This document shows, piece after piece, positions 1 to 8,040 of a DNA stretch of 20,279 nt. The stretch is from positions 1-20,279 of the forward strand of contig JBMYRC010000071.1 of the NCBI GenBank assembly GCA_049601975.1, read 5' to 3'. The notes beneath the pieces are model-generated. The model was not told the DNA's origin and did not search any database. It saw nothing but the letters and a program-made list of their open reading frames with translations. Source of the DNA: UBA6544 sp049601975. GTDB lineage: Bacteria > Pseudomonadota > Alphaproteobacteria > UBA8366. How positions within the stretch are numbered: position 1 is the stretch's first letter; the number at the start of each line of letters is the position of its first letter. Made by a program: the position numbers and the translations under genes.

Positions 1-1
1 G

Positions 2-175
2 ACGCGCATGAACGATGGCGCTCATGCTGCATTCGCCGAGGACAAGCAGATCTTGGAAGCCGTGCAAAAGGGCATGGCGGAAATGTGGACGCCAAACCTC
101 AATTTGACATTAGACGCGGGCGCGCAGCTTTTTCGGCACTGCCTCGATGCATTGATCGAAGCAGAAATGCATTAA
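2..175 (+). CDS. Rieske aromatic-ring oxygenase, alpha subunit, C-terminal end (partial)
   Basis: Only the last 57 codons are inside the window, and the reading frame enters from the left edge. The visible residues include FAEDKQILEAVQKGM followed by LDAGAQLFRHCLDALIEAE. That arrangement, an AFAEDK-x-ILEA-Q helix and then an (A)DAG...RR..D.LI.AE tail, is the usual C-terminus of vanillate O-demethylase-type (VanA-like) Rieske oxygenases. These non-haem iron enzymes hydroxylate or demethylate aromatic substrates using electrons from a reductase partner. The Rieske centre and the iron ligands lie outside the window, so the substrate cannot be judged. The TAA stop lies only one base before the stop of the converging aminotransferase pseudogene. 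No lesion is seen in the visible part, but given the neighbouring decay the full gene could still be broken upstream. Confidence 0.7.
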   Translation, partial: TRMNDGAHAAFAEDKQILEAVQKGMAEMWTPNLNLTLDAGAQLFRHCLDALIEAEMH

Positions 176-176
176 A

Positions 177-1270
177 TTACGGCTGCTTGCTCTCGAGGAA
201 GCTTCGGAAGGTTTCCGCGACTTTTTCCAGTTCCGCGCGCCGTCCGATGGTGATGCGGAGATGATCTTGATAGGCGCTCCCAAATCGTCGCACGGCGATG
301 CCTCGCTGGCGTAAATACCGGTCCGCTTCGCGGCGGAGCGCTTTGGGTTGGGGAACTCCACGAGGATAAAATTGGCCTGTGAGGGGACGACGTTCAAACC
401 CATCCCGGCCGTAGTCTCGGACAGCCATAGCCGTCCCGACTGGTTCGCCTCAAAGATCGTATCGAATGTTCTCGGCTCGTGAGCGCGGTGAGGGCCGCCG
501 CCATTTATGTGCCGGAAAGCGGGAAGGTCGTTGAGACGCGCCGCACGTTGTTGATGATATCGGCGGCGCCGTACATCCACCCAATCCGCACGCCGGCGAG
601 CCCGAAAATCTTTGAGAAGGTGCGGCTCATGACGACATTTTCGGCGCTGTCGATCAGTGCGGCGGCGAGGTTTTTATCCGGATCGTCGATGAATTCCTCG
701 TACGCGCAATCCAGCAATATTAGCGCGTTCTCCAGCATGGCCGCGTGCAATGCGCGTACCTACGCGCTGTTCAGATAGGTGCCAGCCGGATTTTCCGGAT
801 TGGCGAGATAGATCATTCGCGTGCGATCGGTGATGCCGTCGATCAGGTTGGCGACAGATGGTTTGAAATACTCATCCTAGACCAAGACCACCTTCGCATC
901 GTTGGCAAAGGCGTAGTTTGGTGCCTTCGGATAGCCGTTCTCGCTCCGCAACATCTCGGTCGCGGGGCCGAGATATATCCCGGGCAAGGTGCGCCAATAG
1001 ATCGTGCGACCCTTTGCCGGCCGTGATCCGAGATGGGTCGAGGTCGAAAATTCAGCCGATCTCTGGCGCCAGGGCTTGGTCGACATTCTCGAAATAGCGT
1101 TCCAGATGCCCCGCCGCGTCGCGCACCGCAGTTATCACCTCTGGACCGGGTCCGAAGACGATTTCGTTCGAATTCAGGAGGAGGTGTGGAGGCGGAAAAT
1201 CTTCCGACTCTTAATCGATCATATATGCTTTGATCTTCAGGATACCGGGCTTGTCAGGTTGGACGGTCAT
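177..1270 (-). pseudogene. hisC-like histidinol-phosphate/aromatic aminotransferase pseudogene
   Basis: Read from an ATG at 1270, three successive frames together give a nearly complete class I/II PLP aminotransferase of the HisC type. In order: an N-terminus with LLLNSNEIVFGPGPEV; LDPSRITAGKGSHDLL; YLGPATEMLRSENGYPKAPNY; IYLANPENPAGTYL (cofactor loop); the PLP-lysine block SRTFSKIFGLAGVRIGW; GLNVVPSQANFILVEFP; and the tail RGIAVRRFG...DHLRITIG. The full length, about 360 codons, matches the family. It cannot be translated. In-frame stops occur at 1211-1213, 1052-1054, 877-879, 760-762 and 505-507, and frame changes occur near 960-1000, 440-505 and 360-400. Substitutions and indels are both present, so this is old decay rather than one sequencing error. 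HisC normally transaminates imidazole-acetol phosphate in histidine synthesis, but related paralogues act on aromatic amino acids, so loss of this copy need not mean histidine auxotrophy. Confidence 0.9.
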
Positions 1271-1309
1271 GATGTTCCTGTGCACAGGTGTTTCATAAAG
1301 GTGGGCCTA

Positions 1310-1867
1310 TTACCCGAGCTCAACTTTCGGGTTCGAGCGGTCCTCCGCCTTTTCTATCTCGAAATAATCTGCTTGTCGAAATCGAAATTGGTTGGCGACG
1401 AGGTTACTTGGGAACGATTCGATCAGGATGTTTAGGTTCTGGGCCGCGTCGTTGTAGAGACGCCGAGCCAGTTGAATTTGCTCCTCGATCTTGTCGAGCG
1501 ATTGGTGAATATCCGAAAAGTCCGTATTCGCCTTCAGTTCGGGATAATTTTCGGCAACAGCAAAGACGCGGCCGAGCGCCGTCGCTAGCAGTCCGGCGGT
1601 CTGTCCTTGTTCCTTTGGGGTAGTGAAATCCAAACTGCGGATCCGCAGCGAGGTAACGTTCTCCAGAAGTTCATCCTCGTGATCCATATAGGTTTCGACT
1701 GTCGAGACGAGATGGGGAATGAGATTGGCACGGCGCTTCAATTGCACGTCGATGCCGCTCCATCCTTCCGCCACCATATTCTCGTTCTTCACGAGTTTGT
1801 TGTAAATCGCGATGGCGTAGAAAACGGCCAGGAGGATGAGAATGACGACAATCAACAATGCTTCCAT
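1310..1867 (-). CDS. lemA: LemA family membrane protein
   Basis: The protein is 185 aa, the normal LemA length. I chose the ATG at 1867 because it is followed directly by the single hydrophobic segment (about residues 3-20, ALLIVVILILLAVFYAIAI). An upstream ATG at 1930 would add 21 residues before that helix, which the family does not have. After the membrane anchor come the family hallmarks: YN.LV..EN.V..GWS.IDVQLKRR.NLIP.LV.TV..Y..HE, then ENYPELKA, then RR.YND.....N......P.NL.A..F.F....YFEIE. LemA proteins have an outward-facing N-terminus and a long alpha-helical cytoplasmic domain. Their biochemical role is not settled. They often sit beside TPM-domain or M48 protease genes, but here the next gene downstream, 39 bases away, is the dead aminotransferase. 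No strong Shine-Dalgarno sequence precedes the start. The gene looks intact. Confidence 0.9.
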   Translation of the reverse strand: MEALLIVVILILLAVFYAIAIYNKLVKNENMVAEGWSGIDVQLKRRANLIPHLVSTVETYMDHEDELLENVTSLRIRSLDFTTPKEQGQTAGLLATALGRVFAVAENYPELKANTDFSDIHQSLDKIEEQIQLARRLYNDAAQNLNILIESFPSNLVANQFRFRQADYFEIEKAEDRSNPKVELG

Positions 1868-1989
1868 AGTATTTCTGCTACGTGGCGGAATGCGGCAATA
1901 TGCGTATCGGGAGAATACGTAAATCTGCATGCTAATTAAATAGATTGTTTGATCAGGTTGGCGGTAAGCTCTCTATTCAACGCCTCGCA

Positions 1990-2572
1990 TTACATTGACG
2001 GAGACAACTGATATATACGCCGAGCGGTGCCATGGAAGATAGCTGCCTTCTCCGCCGGTGATGCGCCTGTTGTGATCCGTTTAAAGGCATTCCATAACGC
2101 CGCATATCCGATCCCCATTTTTTCAACTGGAAAATTGCTTTCCACCATGCGGCGCTCCGGGCCATAGAGTTCGATGCAGGGCTCTATATAAGGGCGCCAA
2201 AAATCGGCCAGCTCGTTTGAACTGGGCGGGGTGGGCAGCGCGCCGTAGTTATAGGCCACTCGCGCTCATCGCGGCGATTCCGGCAACGAATTCGGTCTCA
2301 CCGACCGGCCGCATATCCGCCGGACCTTCGGCGCGGTACATGGCGTGGCATTGCACGAAGACCGTCTCGGTGACGTTGTGCCCGGTCGCAACGTCCTCCA
2401 AAAACTTGGGCAGGAGATAGCGGTATCGCGCTGCGTGATCCCACAGGTGATGATGGGTGTCTACGATGGCTAATTCCGGATCGAGCACGGGTTCTTCGGG
2501 TGCCTGGGCCAGCCAAGCCATGTCTGGTGGCGTGATCCGTCCAAATCGGGTAGTGGTATCTGATTGGCTCAC
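1990..2572 (-). pseudogene. Amidohydrolase (PDC-hydrolase-like) with internal deletion
   Basis: The minus strand begins at a GTG at 2572 with an N-terminus containing a metal-binding IVDTHHHLWD and then FLEDVATGH..TETVFVQC and VGETEFVAGIAAMSASG. It hits a stop around 2250. In another frame, 1990-2259 gives the C-terminal part: PPSSNELADFWRPYIEPCIELYGPERRMVESNFPVEK, then a G.GYA.LWNAFKRI..GAS..EKAA.F.GTA.R.Y.L tail. Both halves match one family, the TIM-barrel amidohydrolases related to 2-pyrone-4,6-dicarboxylate hydrolase, usually about 320-330 aa. Only about 190 codons remain, so roughly 130-140 central codons, including barrel strands carrying metal ligands, have been removed, with a frame change at the scar near 2252-2258. 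The product cannot be functional. Intact members hydrolyse lactones or related ring compounds, a catabolic theme shared with the Rieske fragment at the left edge. Confidence 0.85.
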
Positions 2573-2664
2573 GTTTTGACTCCGATGGTGTGCTGGGAAA
2601 TGTTGATATTTTTCATAAGAAAGTATGCCCCGCGGTTGTATGGGCGAGACGAAAGCATCGTTGC

Positions 2665-3468
2665 ATGACGTGGAAACGACTTAAGAAGAATATTCTGGCG
2701 GCGCTCGGCGTGGCAGCTGCGCTGTTTTTGATGCCGTATTTCGCGCTGACCTATATTGCCCTCGGCCTGATCGACGTCATGAGGAACGAGCGTAAGACGA
2801 TTGCATTGTTTGATCGGTACTTTTTTGGCAATGGATTCTTTACCGCGTGGCTGTTCGCGCCGATCAACCTGTTGGTCGACCTTTTCTGTTTCCGCAACAA
2901 ACGGGTCTACCGTCCGGAAGATTTTTCCGATGATTGTCGCCGGGAAATTGACGAAGCCCTAGCGGTCTTCGTCGCACGTAAGGATGAGATTATCGAGCGG
3001 ATTGACCAGGAGTTCGAGACCGAACGGCGCGGGATGTTTGTCTATCGTTGGTTCGGCAAGCAATACAACACGGAGATTGAAGAACTTAATAAACCGTTCG
3101 AGCATCTGCGGACCATCGCCGTCTCCGTTTTCGATGGCCGGGAATCTACGACCTCGCATTTCGGTCCGCTGCGGCTGACGTTGCGGATATTGTACAATCT
3201 GACCCCGTCGCAGAGCGCCGACATGTTTATCGAATGTGGTAACACCAAACATTATTGGCGCGACGACCCGCTGTTCATTTTCGACGACACGCTGATTCAT
3301 CGGTCGGTCAACGAAAACGAAGGGCGGCGCTACTGTGTGTTCATGGATGTCATGCGGCCTTCGCCTGTCCCCCGTTTCATGCTGGGGTTACTCCGGCCGC
3401 TGGCGGCGGTCTCGCAGCAAAGTCGCGCTATTTTTTATCGGCGTTGGAAGATGTTGGGTATGGACTAG
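2665..3468 (+). CDS. Aspartyl/asparaginyl beta-hydroxylase family membrane protein
   Basis: The protein is 267 aa from the ATG at 2665. An in-frame upstream ATG at 2590 would add 25 poorly hydrophobic residues before the first membrane helix, so the later start is preferred. Two hydrophobic segments lie at about residues 11-38 and 56-76. The C-terminal half is the 2-oxoglutarate/Fe(II) oxygenase fold of the AspH/LpxO type (PF05118). It shows SHFGPLRLTLR with the first iron-binding His at residue 165, HYW.DDPLFIFDDTLIHRSVNE with the second His at 212, and R(Y)CVFMDVMRP. Known relatives hydroxylate Asp/Asn side chains or the acyl chain of lipid A (LpxO). The two N-terminal membrane helices favour a membrane lipid or envelope substrate, but this is inference. 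The gene is 64 bases upstream of the DinB operon and may be co-transcribed with it. Confidence 0.85.
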   Translation: MTWKRLKKNILAALGVAAALFLMPYFALTYIALGLIDVMRNERKTIALFDRYFFGNGFFTAWLFAPINLLVDLFCFRNKRVYRPEDFSDDCRREIDEALAVFVARKDEIIERIDQEFETERRGMFVYRWFGKQYNTEIEELNKPFEHLRTIAVSVFDGRESTTSHFGPLRLTLRILYNLTPSQSADMFIECGNTKHYWRDDPLFIFDDTLIHRSVNENEGRRYCVFMDVMRPSPVPRFMLGLLRPLAAVSQQSRAIFYRRWKMLGMD

Positions 3469-3532
3469 ACCTGAGCGGCTCACGGATTGCCATTTGCTCC
3501 CGACCGAGGCTTTACCTTAAATTCGCCTCATC

Positions 3533-4018
3533 ATGACAAAATCCCTCGCTGACCATTTCCAATTGCTTGCCCGCTACAACACCGGGGCGAACGAACGCCT
3601 AGACGGCGCCTGCACAAAGCTCACTGATGCCGACCGTAAGGCGGATCGAAAAGGCTTTTTTCATTGCATCCACGGGACGCTCAATCACCTCCTCGTCGGT
3701 GATCGGGTATGGATGGCGAGGTTCGAGGATGGTACGTCACCATCCACCGGGTTGGATGCGCTCCTATATGAAGAATTTGACGCTCTGCGAACTGCACGGA
3801 TAGCGGAGGACGAGCGGATAACTACGTTTGTCGAAAGTCTCGACGATGACCATATCGCCGGTTCGATAGTCTATATCAGTAACGAGGGGCGTCGCCTGGA
3901 AGATCCGACGCATTTTTTCAATCACGAAACACATCACCGAGGACAGGTCCACGATATGTTGAGCCAAACGGGAGTTGAAACACCGGTATTGGACATGCAC
4001 CGGGTTATCGACCCGTGA
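3533..4018 (+). CDS. DinB family protein
   Basis: The 161-aa protein has the four-helix-bundle DinB/YfiT pattern. It starts MTKSLADHFQLLARYN..AN.RL. A metal-ligand helix HGTLNHLLVGDRVW has His at residue 52. A second metal site, NHETHHRGQVHDML, has His131 and His135 (the HxxxH pair). The length is typical of the family. DinB-superfamily proteins bind one divalent metal, usually zinc or nickel, with three His. Some members are thiol S-transferases, but most have no known substrate, so no activity is assigned. The TGA stop overlaps the GTG start of the next gene as GTGA (4015-4018), a layout that normally gives translational coupling, so the protein probably works with, or is dosed with, the downstream dual phosphatase. 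Confidence 0.9.
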   Translation: MTKSLADHFQLLARYNTGANERLDGACTKLTDADRKADRKGFFHCIHGTLNHLLVGDRVWMARFEDGTSPSTGLDALLYEEFDALRTARIAEDERITTFVESLDDDHIAGSIVYISNEGRRLEDPTHFFNHETHHRGQVHDMLSQTGVETPVLDMHRVIDP

Positions 4019-5679
4019 GCGCGTCGAAGCCGAAATTACGATTGGCGCTGGTCACGGATATCCACCATGGCCCTCCGACGAAGACGAAGCGGGGAGATGA
4101 AGCCCTCCCGCTGCTGCACAAATTCGTTGATTTCGCTAATGACTGGGGCGCCGATTTGGTGATCGATCTCGGCGACCGGATCAGCGATAAGGACAACGCG
4201 ACCGACCGCAGCCTGACGGCGGATGTCGCGGGCGCGTTCCAGCGGGTGAGCATTCCGCGCCGACATCTCGCGGGAAACCATGATCTGCAGTTCATGACTC
4301 GGGAAGATGGTGAGGAATTGCTCGGCACGTCGCTGACAAGCGAAAGCGTGAATATCAATGGCTTCCACCTGGTGTTTTGGCAAGCAGGGGTTAAATACGA
4401 CCGCCAGGATGGGTTTTCGCTGACAGACGGCGATATCCAGTGGCTAGCCAACGACCTGGCCGCCAACGATCTTCCCGCCATTGTTTTTAGTCATGTGCCG
4501 CTCGACGGCGCGTTGATGACCGGTAATTTCTATTTCGAGGCTAACCAGCATTGTTCGCAATACGGCGAAACGGAAGAGATTCGCCGCGTCTTGAGAGAGG
4601 TGGGGAATGTGGTGCTGTGCGTTGCCGGACACGTGCATTGGAACAAGGCGAACTCGGTCGATGGCATTCGCTATCTGTCGCTGCAATCGCTGACCGAGAG
4701 CTTTACCACCGCCCCCGCCCCTGCCGGGGCCTGGTCCACCATCGAGATCGGAGAGGATATTCATTGGCAATGCCACGGCGCCGACCCGATGGACGTGCGG
4801 ATGCCAATCGGACATGGCTGGGTCCCGCCCTTGCCGAGTTTTGAAGAACTTCGCCGTCGCCGTGACGAGCGACGAATGGAGGCGCCGCTGGCAAATGTGC
4901 GTGGCGTGCTATTCGACCTGGACGGAGTCGTCTATCGAGGCGAGGAAGTCATTCCGGGCGCTCCAGAACTCTTCGCCTATCTTGCCGAGACCGGGCGTGT
5001 GGTCGGCGCCATTACGAATAATGCGCTGAAGACCGGCGCGGAATATTCACAAAAACTAGCGGGCATGGGCATCGACCTTCCGGGCGAGCGGATCGTGACA
5101 TCCGGATGGGCAGCAGCGCGCTATGTGACGGAAGTCAAACCGGGCGCACGTGTCTTCATCGTCGGCGGGGATGCGCTACGGCGCGAGCTATCGGCGGTTG
5201 GCGCAATTGAGAGCGAGACACCAGATTTTGTGGTGGCAGGGATCGATTTATCGCTCCCGCTGCAACGTCTTTCCGATGCGTCGGTACATGTCCGGATGGG
5301 GGCGAAACTAATCGTTACCAATCCGGACCTCACCGTGCCTATCGAAGGCGGCTTCCGGGCTGGATCGGGTGCGGTACAGGCGTTTATCGAAGCGGCAGGA
5401 GGTGCCCGGGCAACGGTGATTGGCAAACCGCAGCCGGGTATATTCCAGCAGGCGCTGACAGGCCTCGGGCTGCGGGTTGAAGAGACGATCATGGTTGGCG
5501 ATACGGCGGAAACCGATATCGCCGGTGCGTCCGCCGCCGAATTACGCTCGGTCATGGTGGAAAGTGGCAATGCGAATTCAACCGATGACGGCGTGGTGCC
5601 GACGCTACGGGTTGCCGATGCGGCGGCGCTGCTTGAGGCTTTCGTCGAGGCAGATGCGGAGGCTGGCGACGCTTCATGA
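4015..5679 (+). CDS. Fused metallophosphoesterase / HAD-IIA phosphatase
   Basis: This is a 554-aa two-domain protein starting at GTG 4015, inside the stop of the DinB gene. Residues about 8-250 are a calcineurin-type metallophosphoesterase with TDIHHG (D15, H17), LGDR (D54), GNHD (N88-H89), FSHVPL (H160) and GHVH (H206, H208), a full set of dinuclear metal ligands. After an Arg/Glu-rich linker (about 276-290), residues 295-545 are a HAD subfamily IIA phosphatase (NagD/PGP type). Its motifs are FDLDGVVY (D301, D303), ITNNA (T334), GKPQPG (K471) and GDTAETD (D496, D501). Both active sites look complete. A plausible role is sequential hydrolysis, a phosphodiester cleaved by the first domain and the released phosphomonoester by the second, for example a glycerophosphodiester to glycerol phosphate to glycerol, or cyclic nucleotide to nucleotide to nucleoside. 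The substrate is inference; the fusion is directly visible as one uninterrupted frame. It overlaps the next gene by ATGA at 5676. Confidence 0.9.
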   Translation: MSASKPKLRLALVTDIHHGPPTKTKRGDEALPLLHKFVDFANDWGADLVIDLGDRISDKDNATDRSLTADVAGAFQRVSIPRRHLAGNHDLQFMTREDGEELLGTSLTSESVNINGFHLVFWQAGVKYDRQDGFSLTDGDIQWLANDLAANDLPAIVFSHVPLDGALMTGNFYFEANQHCSQYGETEEIRRVLREVGNVVLCVAGHVHWNKANSVDGIRYLSLQSLTESFTTAPAPAGAWSTIEIGEDIHWQCHGADPMDVRMPIGHGWVPPLPSFEELRRRRDERRMEAPLANVRGVLFDLDGVVYRGEEVIPGAPELFAYLAETGRVVGAITNNALKTGAEYSQKLAGMGIDLPGERIVTSGWAAARYVTEVKPGARVFIVGGDALRRELSAVGAIESETPDFVVAGIDLSLPLQRLSDASVHVRMGAKLIVTNPDLTVPIEGGFRAGSGAVQAFIEAAGGARATVIGKPQPGIFQQALTGLGLRVEETIMVGDTAETDIAGASAAELRSVMVESGNANSTDDGVVPTLRVADAAALLEAFVEADAEAGDAS

Positions 5680-6965
5680 ACGCCGTCTTCTTCGCCATCG
5701 TGTTGATTTCGTTTTTGGTCGCCGGCTACCGGCAGATCACGGCCGAACCGGTCGCCCCGGATGCGGGCCAACCGATGGAAGCGCTGGCGACCGGCATGAT
5801 CGATACGGCGGCGGATTCCGTAACATTGGCGATCGGGTTGGTCGGCGTGATGTCGCTTTTTCTTGGTCTGATGAAGGTCGCCGAGGCAGGCGGGTTGTTG
5901 ACTATTATCGCGCGTCTGCTGCGCCCACTGATGGTCCGAATTTTCCCTGAAGTGCCGGCCGAACATCCGGCCATGGGCGCGATGATCTTGAATCTTTCGG
6001 CAAATGTGATGGGGCTCGGCAATGCGGCGACTCCGTTCGGAATCCGCGCGATGCAGGAGCTTGATAAGCTGAACGCCCATAAGGGCACCGCGACCAACGC
6101 CATGGTCCTGTTTCTTGCCGTCAATACGTCGAGCGTTACCCTATTGCCGACCGGTGTGATTGCGTTGCGGGCGGCTGCCGGGTCTGCCGAACCGGCGGCG
6201 ATCCTGCCGACGACGCTGTTCGCCACCTTGATATCCACCACCGTCGCCATCCTTTCCGCTAAACTCTACCAGCGCTGGTTTCCAATGGGCCCCGTTCCAG
6301 ATCCGGTCGACGGTGAGGAAGCCGAGGAAATCGAAGAGACCGCACCCATCGCGGAAGAGAGTGGTGCTTATCCCGGATGGGTCTCTGCGCTGGCGCTGCT
6401 GGGTGTCATTGCGCTGATTCCGTTGGCGATCCTCTATGGCCGCGCGGTTTCGCCTTGGATTATACCGGGCTTGATGGTGGCGCTGTTGGGGTTTGGCATG
6501 TCGCGGGGCGTACGGGTCTACGAAGTGTTCGTCGATGGGGCGAAGGATGGCTTTCAGGTGGCGATCCGGATTATTCCGTATTTGGTCGCGATCCTAGTGG
6601 CGGTCGGCATGTTCCGCGCGAGCGGCGCCATGGAATTACTGATCCATCCCTTAGGTATTGTGACGGAGTTGATCGGCTTGCCGGCCGAAGCATTGCCGAT
6701 GGCGTTCCTGCGCCCTCTCTCAGGGTCGGGAGCTTACGGTATTCTGGCGTCGATCCTGTCGGACCCGGCGACCGGACCGGATACTTATGTCGGTTTTCTG
6801 GTCAGTACGTTCCAAGGATCGACGGAGACGACGTTCTATGTTTTGGCGGTGTATTTCGGCGCGGTGAATATTCGCCGTATCCGGCATGCGTTGGCCGCGG
6901 GCCTGACGGCGGATATCGCGGGGGTTGCGGCGGCGGTTGCGATTTGTGCGATTATGTTTGCCTGA
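5676..6965 (+). CDS. SpmA-SpmB-like nucleoside-recognition (Gate) domain membrane protein
   Basis: The 429-aa polytopic protein begins at ATG 5676, overlapping the preceding stop as ATGA. The N-terminal half resembles spore maturation protein A: VTLAIGLVGVMSLFLGLMKVAE.GG, then LNLSANVMGLGNAATPFGI.AM..L and NTSSVTLLPTGVIALR. The C-terminal half resembles SpmB: VDGAKDGFQVAIRIIPYLVAILVAVGMFRASGA, PLSGSGAYGI, STFQGSTETTFYVLAVYFGAV. An acidic loop at about residues 210-228 (EEAEEIEETA) separates the halves. Such SpmA+SpmB fusions are known in Gram-negative, non-sporulating bacteria, so sporulation is not implied. The domain (nucleoside recognition/Gate, PF07670) is related to nucleoside-transporter cores, and most members are of unknown function. 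Coupling to a dual phosphatase suggests movement of a dephosphorylated product across the inner membrane (inference). The gene is intact. Confidence 0.88.
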   Translation: MNAVFFAIVLISFLVAGYRQITAEPVAPDAGQPMEALATGMIDTAADSVTLAIGLVGVMSLFLGLMKVAEAGGLLTIIARLLRPLMVRIFPEVPAEHPAMGAMILNLSANVMGLGNAATPFGIRAMQELDKLNAHKGTATNAMVLFLAVNTSSVTLLPTGVIALRAAAGSAEPAAILPTTLFATLISTTVAILSAKLYQRWFPMGPVPDPVDGEEAEEIEETAPIAEESGAYPGWVSALALLGVIALIPLAILYGRAVSPWIIPGLMVALLGFGMSRGVRVYEVFVDGAKDGFQVAIRIIPYLVAILVAVGMFRASGAMELLIHPLGIVTELIGLPAEALPMAFLRPLSGSGAYGILASILSDPATGPDTYVGFLVSTFQGSTETTFYVLAVYFGAVNIRRIRHALAAGLTADIAGVAAAVAICAIMFA

Positions 6966-7002
6966 AAAATTATCAGTGCTCAAAAAAGGAGCCGCGCCTT
7001 GG

Positions 7003-7048
7003 GAGCGCGACCCGAGTTTAGGGAGGGGTGAGCGCGCAAGACGCGCTC
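7003..7048. terminator. GC-rich hairpin after the SpmAB-like gene, possible terminator
   Basis: A perfect 7-bp stem, GAGCGCG (7030-7036) with CGCGCTC (7042-7048) around a CAAGA loop, lies 65 bases after the operon's last stop. A second GAGCGCG at 7003-7009 could pair with the same right arm, so two mutually exclusive stems are possible. No clear T-run follows on either strand, so a classic intrinsic terminator is not certain. The rest of 6966-7233 shows no recognisable gene. Confidence 0.4.
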
Positions 7049-7233
7049 GGGGAAATAATGTTTAGGTAGGCTTTAGCCGGTCAGTCCGTTGGATGTGGGC
7101 CGTTCAGCGGATGTTCGTCATCGGGATACATTTCGCTCTCCATCGAGTTGAAATTACGATACAACGGTCACAGCAAGGCTGGGGCCAATTTTCCGCATTA
7201 TCGGCCCGGCTCCTTTAATCGAGAACGCTGCGT

Positions 7234-8040
7234 ATGGAAAAGAAAGACGGATCGGACTGGTTCATCAGCAGCCCTAAACCGCTTGAGAATGCGGTCGAAC
7301 TGGCGCGAAACTTCCTCGAGCCAGCTATTATGCAGGCGATTTACGAGGCATGCCGCGATATTCTGGGCGCGCGCCCGACGATTGACAGTATGAACGAAGC
7401 CGTCGCCACAGCCATTTCAATCGCCGAGGAGGTCTGGAGTGATCTACAGACTGAATCGCCTCCCTATGCCTGTGAGAAAGGCTGCTCTTGGTGTTGTCAT
7501 CAAACGGTAATGGTGATCGCGCCGGAAGTACTTTCTGTCAAAGCCTATATCGAAGGAGCCTCTGAGGCGGACGCGATACAGGCAATGCGGGATCGGTTGG
7601 CGTCCCGGACAGTGCAAATTTCCGGACACTCGACGCCGGAGCGCCAAAGCGAAGGGATTTCGTGTGGGTTGTTGGAGGACGCGGCTTGTTCTGTGCATCC
7701 AGGGCGGCCATTGCCGTGCCGGGGTGGATTTTCGGCCGATGCCGAATTCTGCCAAGATTTATTCCAGAACTTTACGACTGTTATTGCGGATGTTGATGCG
7801 GGAACGCGTGAAGAGCCATTCTTGGTCGTGCCGAAGACATTGTTCAAAAGCGGCCAGGTTGGTCTGACGAAGGCGTTTAAGGATCTTGGGTTTGAGTGCC
7901 GTCCGTTGGAATTAACGACAGCCTTGTATATCGCCTTATCGCGACCGAATATCGCAGAGGAATGGTTGGCCGATGAGTCCGTCTTTGCCGCCGCCGAGTT
8001 GACCAATGTTGATGGGCACTATGTTATAAGCGCGCGCTGA
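7234..8040 (+). CDS. YkgJ family cysteine-cluster protein
   Basis: The 268-aa protein carries the cysteine arrangement of the YkgJ/zinc- or iron-chelating (CxxxCxxCC) family. CEKGCSWCC has Cys80, 84, 87 and 88. A second group follows: CGLL...AC at Cys144 and Cys152, PGRPLPCRG at Cys162, and FC at Cys173. These residues are thought to bind a metal or an Fe-S cluster; the function of the family is unknown. An N-terminal region of about 75 residues, helical by composition, precedes the cluster, and the C-terminal 90 residues contain few cysteines. The ATG at 7234 is the first in frame and has only a weak upstream purine stretch. The 3' end overlaps the converging S41 protease gene by 17 bases (8024-8040), which argues that both are real genes with precise ends. 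Confidence 0.82.
   Translation: MEKKDGSDWFISSPKPLENAVELARNFLEPAIMQAIYEACRDILGARPTIDSMNEAVATAISIAEEVWSDLQTESPPYACEKGCSWCCHQTVMVIAPEVLSVKAYIEGASEADAIQAMRDRLASRTVQISGHSTPERQSEGISCGLLEDAACSVHPGRPLPCRGGFSADAEFCQDLFQNFTTVIADVDAGTREEPFLVVPKTLFKSGQVGLTKAFKDLGFECRPLELTTALYIALSRPNIAEEWLADESVFAAAELTNVDGHYVISAR

Noticed and set aside
4005..4481. Minus-strand open frame of 158 codons opposite the metallophosphoesterase domain.
   Set aside because: The plus strand holds the full metallophosphoesterase motif set; the antisense frame is Ser/Arg-rich and featureless.
5121..6080. Long minus-strand open frame of about 319 codons opposite the dual phosphatase and SpmAB-like genes.
   Set aside because: It is antisense to two clearly conserved genes, has low-complexity Arg/Ser/Ala/Pro-rich composition and no family motif. 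It is a codon-bias shadow.
7081..7143. Minus-strand 20-codon ORF between the SpmAB-like gene and the YkgJ gene (MESEMYPDDEHPLNGPHPTD).
   Set aside because: It has no Shine-Dalgarno sequence, is very short, and a stop lies just upstream in frame. It could be a C-terminal crumb of a lost gene, but nothing supports it as a gene.
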